A stretch of 11,315 bases of DNA, taken from assembly GCA_902778205.1 (NCBI GenBank), contig CACYWX010000063.1:1-11315 (forward strand), given 5' to 3'. The position numbers and the translations under genes are program-made. This document shows positions 6,100 to 11,315 of this stretch, piece by piece (the stretch's first letter is position 1; every line of letters begins with the position of its first letter). The notes under the pieces are model-generated. The model searched no databases and was not told where the DNA came from. It was given only the letters and a program-made list of their open reading frames with translations. This stretch comes from an uncultured Ruminococcus sp. (GTDB lineage: Bacteria; Bacillota; Clostridia; Oscillospirales; CAG-272).

Positions 6100-6666
6100 T
6101 CAGAACGCCCGCCGGCTCCTCTCGTCCGGGTCGATTTCGTATCCGCCGCCCGGCTCCGGCTGCCATTCGTAGCGGTTCAATCCCTCCTCCGGGAAGAGGT
6201 TGGCCATGATTGCCGCGATCACGCCGCCGTGGGTGACGAGCAGGGTGTCCCGGTCCTCGGACAGCAGCCGGTCAAGACCGCAAAGGACCCGCTCCGTCAT
6301 CCCGTTTCCGCTCTCGCCGCCGGGGGTGACGTTCTCCTCGTTGTTGCCGCTGATCCAGGTGATGTAGGCGGGATCCTCCTTCATCTCCTCGTAGGAGCGC
6401 ATCTCGAAGGCCCCGAAATCCATCTCCCGGAACGCGGGATCCGCCGAGTGGGGCAGGTCCCCGTACAGAACGGCCAGGGTCTCCTCGCACCGGAGCATGC
6501 CGCTGGTCAATATCCGCATCCCCTCCGGCGAGGGATAGGTCGCGGTCTTTTTCCTCTCCTCGAGAGCCGCACGTCCGGCGGGAGACAGGGGCAGATCGGT
6601 GCTCCCGCAGTAAAGGTGCCGTTCGTTGGCCTCCGTCCTTCCGTGACGAATGAGAATCAGTTTCAT
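6100..6666 (-). CDS. cobC: Alpha-ribazole phosphatase-like histidine phosphatase (CobC)
   Basis: The 188-residue product is a phosphoglycerate-mutase-type phosphatase. LIRHGRTEAN holds the phosphorylated His (H8), SGMLRCEET holds R59, FREMDFGAFE holds the acidic residue E81, and VTHGG holds the second His (H146). GSTDLPLSPAGR near 21-32 is typical of the CobC branch. In the pathway this enzyme removes phosphate from alpha-ribazole 5'-phosphate or adenosylcobalamin phosphate in the cytosol. The frame is open for 84 more codons upstream, but ATG 6666 is chosen because the family motif begins there, GGAGGAGAGG precedes it, and it forms an ATGA overlap with the preceding CobU-like gene. Substrate is inferred from family features plus the neighbouring cob genes. 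Confidence 0.88.
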   Translation of the reverse strand: MKLILIRHGRTEANERHLYCGSTDLPLSPAGRAALEERKKTATYPSPEGMRILTSGMLRCEETLAVLYGDLPHSADPAFREMDFGAFEMRSYEEMKEDPAYITWISGNNEENVTPGGESGNGMTERVLCGLDRLLSEDRDTLLVTHGGVIAAIMANLFPEEGLNRYEWQPEPGGGYEIDPDERSRRAF

Positions 6667-7040
6667 TTCAGCCTCTCCTCCAGTCCGCAGAAGACCCGCG
6701 TCACCGTTTCGGCCTCCGACGCCAGATACGCCGCCAGCCGCCCGGTACACTCCCGCCAGGCCCGCATGTCCGCTCCCATGGGCACCACGCCGCAGAAGAT
6801 GTCCTGACAGATGAGGACGCACCCCCGCCACGCCGCCCGGTTCTCCCGGAATACCTCCAAGGGATCCGTCCCGTTTTTCACGCACCAAAGGGTGAATTCC
6901 TCGAGCCGGTCGATGCACCGCGCGCCGAAGCGGATTCCCTCCGATTCCGTGCAGGTGTAAATATCGTCCTCCGTCAGGCCGTACCGCTGCACCGCGCAGT
7001 CCCGCTTGCCCTGGTACGCGCCTCCGATGATGAAATCCAT
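6663..7040 (-). CDS. Short CobU-like P-loop protein
   Basis: At 125 residues this is shorter than CobU (about 180). The N-terminus IIGGAYQGKRD resembles the CobU P-loop, but the residue after GK is Arg (13) where Ser or Thr is normal. ICQDIFCGVVPMGADMR (about 77-92) and the following RECTGRLAAYLA match the C-terminal part of CobU (the NEVG.GIVP...R...GR region). The RIxxHxxxR guanylylation motif is absent. It has its own AAGGAGG site 5 nt before the ATG, and its stop overlaps cobC, so the two are co-translated. A role in cobinamide activation or as a partner of the full-length CobU is an inference; nucleotide binding needs testing given the altered P-loop. Confidence 0.75.
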   Translation of the reverse strand: MDFIIGGAYQGKRDCAVQRYGLTEDDIYTCTESEGIRFGARCIDRLEEFTLWCVKNGTDPLEVFRENRAAWRGCVLICQDIFCGVVPMGADMRAWRECTGRLAAYLASEAETVTRVFCGLEERLK

Positions 7041-7287
7041 GAATGCCTCCTTATGCTGATTTAAAAGGGGAACGCGGCTTTCTTTCGGAGAAAGCCTGGC
7101 AAAGAACTCTCAAAACGGGAAAGAGGATTGGCTGTTCCGATGAAGTGAAACCGAAGCTTTGGCACACACCAATTCAGCTGTCCGACCTTATCAGAGTTAT
7201 TGCACGCGAGCTCATCGCAAGGCGATTCGCCTCCTGCATGAAGCGCTCAAAACCCATGAAGTCAGTCTTCAGGATTCGAAAACGGTG
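7041..7287. other. Lower-GC gene-free segment between cobS and the short cobU-like gene
   Basis: By hand count 7061-7290 is about 49% GC, well below the genes on both sides. I recognise no protein; an 82-codon plus-strand frame (7043-7291) has no supporting features. TGATTTAA (7057-7064) and TTAAATCA (7288-7295) form an 8-bp inverted repeat at the two ends. A hairpin with an 8-bp stem (GGCTTTCT at 7076-7083 with AGAAAGCC at 7089-7096) lies upstream of the ribosome binding site of the next gene, without a useful U-run. No B12 box is present. It may be the remnant of a small inserted element, or a leader for the downstream pair. Confidence 0.4.
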
Positions 7288-8037
7288 TTAAATCAACGCA
7301 AAAACCGCGATCCCGCACAGCTCGCCGAAGGTCAGGGCGTATCCGGAGATGTCCCCGCTCATGCCGTCCAGCGATTTGAACCCGCGTCTCAGATACCAGA
7401 GATACCCGAGGAGCACCGCCGGCGTCACAAAGCCGTACCAACCCAGCAGAACGAAGCCCAGGGCGGCCTCCAGTACCAGCAGGACGGCGAACCACACCGC
7501 GTGGGACCGCTTCACCCCCTGGCGGTAGGTCCCGGCGTATTCGCTGACGCTGAGGGGCCGGAGCACCATCACGCAGAGCCCCGCCGCACTCCGGGATACC
7601 GCCGGGATCAGGGTCAGGGCGAAGAGATTCGCCTCCTCCCGCACGGAAGACAGCAGGGCGAACTGCGCCGTGACCAGAAGGATCCCCGCGATCACCGCGA
7701 AGGAGCCCACGTTCGGGTCCTTCAGGATGCGCCGCCGCTCGTCGAGATCCCGCCAGGACTTTACCGCGTCCGTCACGTCGAGAAAGCCGTCCATGTGCAT
7801 CCCGCCGGTCACGAGGAAGGGATACGCGCAGAGGACGGCCCCCGAAACAAGGGCGGGCAGGGCGAGCAGACGGGTGAGGTACGCCAGCCCCGTCCAGAGG
7901 ATCCCGATCCAGAGCCCCGCGAAGGGCAGGAACAGGGTCATGAGGGGCCTCGCCGCGTCGTCCCAGACATGAAAGGGGCAGGGAATGGCGCAGAACATGG
8001 AAAAGCACATGACACAGGCGTTGAGGTATTTTTTCAC
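7288..8037 (-). CDS. cobS: Adenosylcobinamide-GDP ribazoletransferase (cobalamin synthase)
   Basis: The 249-residue product is an integral membrane protein with about six hydrophobic stretches. It has the CobS active-site region GGMHMDGFLDVTDA (about 78-91), whose acidic residues bind Mg, followed by DERRRILKDPNVGSFAV. CobS joins adenosylcobinamide-GDP and alpha-ribazole (phosphate) to form the cobalamin (phosphate) at the membrane. The frame is open further upstream, but I place the start at GTG 8037: it forms a GTGA overlap with the cobU stop and has GGGAGG 9 nt upstream. That also gives the usual family length. It completes the cobT-cobU-cobS run. Confidence 0.93.
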   Translation of the reverse strand: MKKYLNACVMCFSMFCAIPCPFHVWDDAARPLMTLFLPFAGLWIGILWTGLAYLTRLLALPALVSGAVLCAYPFLVTGGMHMDGFLDVTDAVKSWRDLDERRRILKDPNVGSFAVIAGILLVTAQFALLSSVREEANLFALTLIPAVSRSAAGLCVMVLRPLSVSEYAGTYRQGVKRSHAVWFAVLLVLEAALGFVLLGWYGFVTPAVLLGYLWYLRRGFKSLDGMSGDISGYALTFGELCGIAVFALI

Positions 8038-8579
8038 AGCGTCAGCCCTCCCTTCCGGAATACCGGGATCCCCGCCGTCATTTCGATCACCACGTCGCAC
8101 AGCCCGGCCAGCAGTCGGTCGATTGAGGCCAGATCCCGCCGGTAGTTCTCCGTGAAATCGTCGTACCTCGCGGCGTCGGAGTAGAGATAATCCGAGACGA
8201 ACACCGCGTTCTCCGCCTCCCGCGCCAGCCGCGCGAGACCGGACCGGCACCTCTCCGCCGCCATGGGATCCGGCTCCCGGTCAAAGGTGTCCGGGTACAT
8301 TTCGTTCAGCAGAAGAGCCGTCGCGCTGTCCACGAGATAGGTGGCGTCCCGGCCGCCGAGGTCCGTGCAGGAGCCGATGTCCCGCCCGAGCTCCAGGGTC
8401 CCGAAGCCCTTTTCCGCCCGCTCGGCCACATGGCGCGCGATCCTGGCCCGATCCTCGCCGTCGTAGGGGATCATGGTGGCCACGTAATACCGCCGTCCCC
8501 CGCCCGACAGCTTCACGGCGATGTCCTCGGCCAGCGCGGTCTTGCCGTTCTTCGCGCCGCCTGAGAGAAATACGGTCAT
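8034..8579 (-). CDS. cobU: Adenosylcobinamide kinase / guanylyltransferase (CobU)
   Basis: The 181-residue product matches the family length. The P-loop SGGAKNGKT lies at 6-14, YYVATMIPYDGE at about 31-42, and RIARHVAERA at 46-55. H50 in this last motif corresponds to the His that is guanylylated in CobU. CobU phosphorylates adenosylcobinamide and then attaches GMP to give adenosylcobinamide-GDP, the CobS substrate. The C-terminal half is atypical: where CobU usually has NEVG.GIVP it has FVSDYLYSDAARYDD. The start ATG overlaps the cobT stop (ATGA) with GGGAGGAG 5 nt upstream, and the stop overlaps cobS. Kinase function is well supported; full bifunctionality is likely but less sure because of the divergent C-terminus. 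Confidence 0.87.
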   Translation of the reverse strand: MTVFLSGGAKNGKTALAEDIAVKLSGGGRRYYVATMIPYDGEDRARIARHVAERAEKGFGTLELGRDIGSCTDLGGRDATYLVDSATALLLNEMYPDTFDREPDPMAAERCRSGLARLAREAENAVFVSDYLYSDAARYDDFTENYRRDLASIDRLLAGLCDVVIEMTAGIPVFRKGGLTL

Positions 8580-9694
8580 GACACTCCTCCCGGGATTTTG
8601 AAGGAATCCCCGGCCCGTATGGGCTCCAGATACCCGTCGTCGATCCGCGCCTCCTCAAACGTAGCCATGCCGTTCATGGCGGCGCAGGCGGCGTCCAGCA
8701 TCATCATGGCGATGGGACAGCCGCTCCCCTCTCCGAGCCTCATGCCCAGATCGAACAGCGGCTCAAGTCCCAGCTCCTTCATGGCGATCCTGTATCCGAT
8801 CTCCGCCGAGGCGTGGGACGGAATGAGAAAATCCGCCGCCGCGGGACAGAGCCGGACCGCCGCGAGAGCCGCCGCCACGGAGATGAAGCCGTCCATCACC
8901 GCGGGGACCCTCATCTCCGCCGCGCCGAGGAAGGCCCCGGCCATGGCCGCCAGATCGAAGCCGCCAACCTTTGCCAGAACGTCCAGGGGATCGGCCGGAT
9001 CGGGAGCGTTGACCGAGAGCGCGCGACGGATCACGCCGAGCTTGTTCCGGTAGCCCTCGTCCGTGAGTCCTCCGCCACGGCCGGTCACGGCCTCCGTGGG
9101 CATCCCGGAGAACACGGACAGCACGGCGGAGGAGGTGGTCGTGTTGCCGATCCCCATTTCCCCGACGCCCAGCACGTCCGCCCCGCCCCTCGCCGCTTCC
9201 GTGGCCAGCTCCATGCCGGTCCAAACCGCCCGGACCGCCTCGTCCCTCGTCATGGCGGGGCCTTTGGCGATGTTGTGCGTTCCCCGGGCGATTTTCCGGT
9301 CGAGCACCGCCGGGTAAGCTGAGAGATCGGCGTTCACCCCCACGTCGCAGACCACGAGCCCGCATCCGAGTCGCGCCGCGATGGAGGAGGCCCCCGTGAT
9401 GCCCCGGGTGAGATTGACGGTCTGGGCGGCGGTTACGGACTGAGGCGCGGAGGATACGCCCTCCTCCACGACGCCGTTGTCCGCGGCGAATACCAGCAGG
9501 ACCTTGTTGTCGGGAGAATTCTTCACCTTCCCCGTGATCCCCGCCAGACGGACGGACAGCTCCTCCAGCCTGCCGAGGCTTCCCGGGGGCTTTGCCAGCT
9601 CCGCCTGTCTCCTCCGCGCTCTCTCCATGGCCTCCCCGTCCGCTCCCGAAATGGCTCCGAGCCGTTCCCGGAGCGCTTTTTCCGTATTTTCCAT
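8576..9694 (-). CDS. cobT: Nicotinate-nucleotide-dimethylbenzimidazole phosphoribosyltransferase (CobT)
   Basis: The 372-residue product (family about 350) has the standard CobT segments: KPPGSLGRLEELS, FAADNGVVEEGVS, GVGEMGIGNTTTSSA and HASAEIGY. Near the C-terminus RLGEGSG (319-325) contains the catalytic Glu (E322). CobT transfers phosphoribose from nicotinate mononucleotide to the lower-ligand base to make alpha-ribazole phosphate in the cytosol. The frame continues 38 codons upstream, but ATG 9694 is preceded by GGAGG at 4 nt, and the upstream codons fall in the promoter. It is the first gene of a tight cobT-cobU-cobS operon. No gene for lower-ligand base synthesis is visible here, so the base may be made elsewhere or taken up. 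Confidence 0.95.
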   Translation of the reverse strand: MENTEKALRERLGAISGADGEAMERARRRQAELAKPPGSLGRLEELSVRLAGITGKVKNSPDNKVLLVFAADNGVVEEGVSSAPQSVTAAQTVNLTRGITGASSIAARLGCGLVVCDVGVNADLSAYPAVLDRKIARGTHNIAKGPAMTRDEAVRAVWTGMELATEAARGGADVLGVGEMGIGNTTTSSAVLSVFSGMPTEAVTGRGGGLTDEGYRNKLGVIRRALSVNAPDPADPLDVLAKVGGFDLAAMAGAFLGAAEMRVPAVMDGFISVAAALAAVRLCPAAADFLIPSHASAEIGYRIAMKELGLEPLFDLGMRLGEGSGCPIAMMMLDAACAAMNGMATFEEARIDDGYLEPIRAGDSFKIPGGVS

Positions 9695-9704
9695 GCGTCC
9701 TCCG

Positions 9705-9724
9705 ACGGCGTTTTTCCGCGCCGT
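9705..9724. other. Hairpin in the cobT leader
   Basis: ACGGCG (9705-9710) and CGCCGT (9719-9724) form a 6-bp stem with an 8-nt loop. In the cobT mRNA it ends about 3 nt before the GGAGG ribosome binding site. Read on the plus strand the same stem is followed by a T-run, so it could stop stray rightward transcription, though no plus-strand gene precedes it. Confidence 0.45.
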
Positions 9725-9742
9725 TTTTTCATTCCGCGCATC

Positions 9743-9771
9743 ATTGTACATCATCCGCCGGAAAAAAGCAA
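9743..9771 (-). promoter_or_regulatory. Promoter of the cobTUS operon
   Basis: On the minus strand TTGCTT (9771-9766), a 17-bp spacer and TACAAT (9748-9743) give a good sigma-A promoter. Transcription would start about 40 nt before the cobT ATG, too short a leader for a cobalamin riboswitch. It diverges from the promoter at 9802-9830; the two -35 boxes are about 30 bp apart. Confidence 0.75.
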
Positions 9772-9801
9772 TCCCCGCTCCCGCATTTTCCCCGGAACCC
9801 C

Positions 9802-9830
9802 TTGACACCCCTCCCCTTTTCCGATATAAT
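9802..9830 (+). promoter_or_regulatory. Consensus sigma-A promoter of the corrinoid uptake operon
   Basis: TTGACA (9802-9807), a 17-bp spacer and TATAAT (9825-9830) match consensus exactly. The start of transcription is expected near 9837, just before the cobalamin riboswitch, leaving a leader of about 450 nt before the first gene. Confidence 0.92.
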
Positions 9831-9864
9831 GACCTGTGGTGTAAACCGCTCTTTTACAGCAGAA

Positions 9865-10060
9865 CAAGGGATGACAGGTGTCGGATATCTCCGTGAAAAC
9901 GGGGATCGATCCGGTGAAAAGGGAAACAGGTGGAAATCCTGTACGATCTCGTCACCGTGAACGGGGAATGCCCTGATAAAAATGTCACTGTCCCTTCGGG
10001 GATGGGAAGGCTTCAGGGTGTGGCGATCCGCAAGCCGGGAGACCTGCCTGCCGTCCGTAC
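9865..10060 (+). promoter_or_regulatory. Cobalamin riboswitch
   Basis: Conserved blocks occur in the right order. CAGGT (9875-9879) can pair with ACCTG (10042-10046). AAAAGGGAAACAGGTGGAAA (about 9917-9936) is the family's GGGAA...GGTG core. A B12-box-like GTCACTG lies at 9984-9990, then GGGAAGG near 10004, and CAAGCCGGGAGACCTGCC at 10031-10048 is the well conserved 3' block. These RNAs bind adenosylcobalamin or related cobalamins and repress downstream genes. Here the downstream genes look like corrinoid uptake. Ends are approximate. Confidence 0.92.
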
Positions 10061-10075
10061 GGGGCGTCGATGTCC

Positions 10076-10120
10076 AAAACGTCGGTGCCCAATGCCGCGA
10101 GGAATCGGCAGTACGTTTTT
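10076..10120 (+). terminator. Candidate riboswitch terminator (expression platform)
   Basis: AAAACGT (10076-10082) pairs with ACGTTTT (10113-10119) around a smaller inner stem TGCCG/CGGCA (10093-10097, 10106-10110), and a further T follows. An A-rich/U-rich stem of this kind right after the aptamer fits cobalamin-induced termination. The interior is imperfectly paired, and other inverted repeats follow at 10131-10159 and 10208-10246, so the true switching structure is not certain. Confidence 0.5.
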
Positions 10121-10285
10121 CCGAGGGATAAAACCCGTGTTTTTTTGACGCGGGCGTTTATGCCTTTGTTTGTTATACGCTTCTGAGATTCCGTCCGCGG
10201 ATCCGGAGGCGTTTTTCTTTTCCTGCGCACGGTTTTCAAAAACGCCGTTTCAGATTTATTCAGTATCATTCCGAAAGGCAGTGTC
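10121..10285 (+). other. Rest of the long leader between riboswitch and first gene
   Basis: No gene is seen. A perfect 9-bp inverted repeat, GGCGTTTTT (10208-10216) and AAAAACGCC (10238-10246), flanks a 21-nt loop. A weaker pairing lies at 10131-10159 with a T-run inside its loop. The reading frame of the next gene is open back to a TGA near 10183 and would encode a hydrophobic stretch, but it holds no standard start codon. Confidence 0.4.
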
Positions 10286-10711
10286 ATGAACGACGGCACC
10301 TATACAGCAGAAGTCTCCCTCTCCGGCGGAACGGGCCGGGCCGGGGTAAAATCCCCCGCCGAGCTGACCGTTTCCGGAGAGGAAATGACGGCCAGGATCG
10401 AGTGGAGCAGTCCGCATTACGATCTCATGATCGTGGACGGGGAGCGGTATCTGCCCGTGAACGAGGACGGGGATTCGGTCTTTCTCGTTCCGGTGGCGGA
10501 TCTGGGCGTCCCGCTGGACGTGGAGGCGGAGACGGTGGCCATGAGCGAGCCCCACCTCATCGCCTATACCCTGACCTTCGATCCGGATTCCCTGCGCCCG
10601 GCCCGCTCCTCCGGCATCCCGGCCCCTGTGTGGGCGGCGGTGGGAGCGGCGGCGGTTCTCGGGATCCTGTGCGCCCTGCTCCTGCGGCGGAGAAGGAAGG
10701 CCGGGAGATGA
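10286..10711 (+). CDS. Small membrane-anchored protein with NEAT-like beta-rich domain
   Basis: The 141-residue product begins DGTYTAEVSLSGGTG and has IEWSSPHYDLMIVDGERYLP (39-58), then a beta-rich segment to about 100. This resembles small extracytoplasmic NEAT-like domains that I recall from Bacillota iron/heme and corrinoid uptake loci; this was not searched. One membrane helix lies at about 113-133, followed by RRRRK (134-138), which should stay in the cytoplasm. The domain would therefore have to be outside, but no signal peptide precedes it. ATG 10286 is the only standard start in the open frame, with AAAGG about 7-8 nt upstream. It is first in the riboswitch operon and overlaps the next gene (ATGA). 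A role in capturing corrinoid or heme is inferred from context. Confidence 0.7.
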   Translation: MNDGTYTAEVSLSGGTGRAGVKSPAELTVSGEEMTARIEWSSPHYDLMIVDGERYLPVNEDGDSVFLVPVADLGVPLDVEAETVAMSEPHLIAYTLTFDPDSLRPARSSGIPAPVWAAVGAAAVLGILCALLLRRRRKAGR

Positions 10712-11315
10712 AGCGGTTCCTTCTGCCCCTCCTCGCGCTGATCCTGCTGCTTGCCGGATGCGCCTCCGCGGGGAGAAACGACGCGGACCGGCCCCCGGTG
10801 ATCCCCGGATACGGCGAGCCGGAGCGGGTCCCTCTCGACGCGGCCCGGTGCTTTTCCATCTGGCGGTGGGACAACGGCGCGTCCATGGTCAAAACCTCCG
10901 GCGGTCAGGCCTTCCTCATCACGGACGACAAACCCGAGGGGCTCGACGCCGGAATCACCGTGATCCCTCCCTCGCCGGAGCGGATCTATATGGCGGCCAG
11001 CGCGGTCATGTGCTTCTGGGACGCCATGGACCGGCTGGGCGACATCCGGTTTTCCGCCCTGGAAGCGGAGGACTGGACCGTGGAGGGCGCCCGGGAGGCC
11101 ATGGAGCGGGGGGAGATTCTCTACGCGGGCAAATACCGGGAGCCGGACTACGAGCTGCTCCTGTCGGAGGGCTGCGGCCTCTCGATCCAGTCCACCATGT
11201 CGGAGCACGTGCCGAAGGTGCGGGAAAAGCTGGAGGAGCTGGGGATCCCGGTGTTCGTGGACCGCTCCAGCTACGAGGCCGATCCGCTGGCCCGGTGCGA
11301 GTGGATCAGGGCCTA
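10708..11315 (+). CDS. ABC transporter substrate-binding lipoprotein, corrinoid/siderophore class (C-terminus outside the window)
   Basis: About 202 residues are visible and the frame is open at the right edge. The N-terminus is a lipoprotein signal with lipobox LLAGC (Cys 18), so it is anchored outside the membrane. The body contains PPSPERIYMAASAVMCFWDA, then GEILYAGKYREPDYELLLSE, and STMSEHVPKVREKLEELGIP followed by VFVDRSSYE. This order (family-typical 'r.V..s....e.l..lG', 'PdyE.l', 'lG.pv.v') is that of class III binding proteins such as BtuF and FecB. Control by a cobalamin riboswitch makes a corrinoid the likely substrate, with permease and ATPase genes expected just past the edge. The start overlaps the previous stop (ATGA) with GGAAGG and GGGAG upstream. 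Confidence 0.88.
   Translation, partial: MKRFLLPLLALILLLAGCASAGRNDADRPPVIPGYGEPERVPLDAARCFSIWRWDNGASMVKTSGGQAFLITDDKPEGLDAGITVIPPSPERIYMAASAVMCFWDAMDRLGDIRFSALEAEDWTVEGAREAMERGEILYAGKYREPDYELLLSEGCGLSIQSTMSEHVPKVREKLEELGIPVFVDRSSYEADPLARCEWIRA

Noticed and set aside
5714..6166. Minus-strand open frame of 150 codons through the intergenic region
   Set aside because: It runs across cobC's end, the hairpin repeat, the 17-bp tandem repeat and the terminator; no domain and no ribosome binding site at its start.
6667..6918. Upstream extension of cobC
   Set aside because: These 84 codons overlap the CobU-like gene in another frame, look like a GC-rich shadow, and the phosphatase motif starts right at ATG 6666.
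7041..7287. Second cobalamin riboswitch before the short cobU-like gene
   Set aside because: No B12 box, GGGAA...GGTG core or AAGCC.GGAGACC.GCC block on either strand, and the length is too small once the ribosome binding site is excluded.
1..11315. tRNA, rRNA, transposase, integrase, toxin-antitoxin or defence genes
   Set aside because: I looked on both strands and saw no motif supporting any of them.

Overview
The window is GC-rich bacterial DNA. Sigma-A type promoters (two are exact TTGACA-N17-TATAAT), AGGAGG-like ribosome binding sites, ATGA/GTGA stop-start overlaps and a cobalamin riboswitch point to a high-GC anaerobic member of the Bacillota (Clostridia). This is inferred from gene content and signals; no marker gene is present.

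Layout. (1) 1-4532, minus strand: a four-gene operon read right to left. It encodes an acidic membrane protein, a MoxR-type AAA+ ATPase, a DUF58 protein and a BatA-like VWA membrane protein that runs off the left edge. (2) 4572-6099: a lone marR-type regulator gene with a consensus promoter flanked by two identical 10-bp palindromes. Around it is non-coding DNA holding two copies of a 41-42 bp hairpin repeat, a 17-bp tandem repeat, a clear intrinsic terminator and a structured stretch that may be a small RNA. (3) 6100-9694, minus strand: late cobalamin (nucleotide loop) assembly genes. cobT, cobU and cobS overlap by 4 bp each. A gene-free segment of about 250 bp with lower GC follows, then a second short CobU-like gene overlapping cobC. 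(4) 9743-11315: a divergent promoter pair. The leftward promoter drives cobT. The rightward promoter drives a long leader containing a cobalamin riboswitch, then a small membrane-anchored protein with a NEAT-like beta-rich domain and a lipoprotein substrate-binding protein of the corrinoid/iron-siderophore ABC class, which is cut by the right edge.

How the parts fit. The riboswitch senses cobalamin and would shut off the rightward uptake operon when cobalamin is plentiful. The leftward genes activate cobinamide, make alpha-ribazole phosphate and join them, so the cell probably salvages corrinoids brought in by the transporter. I see no riboswitch in front of cobT. The MoxR/DUF58/VWA operon is a separate, widespread module of poorly defined function, often linked to chaperone-like activity and envelope stress. 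I find no convincing novel defence or mobile system. The points most worth a second look are the marR operator layout and the Cys4/His-rich arm of its product, the split features of the two CobU-like proteins, the low-GC segment at 7057-7295, the possible small RNA near 5725-5890, and the missing signal peptide of the protein at 10286.
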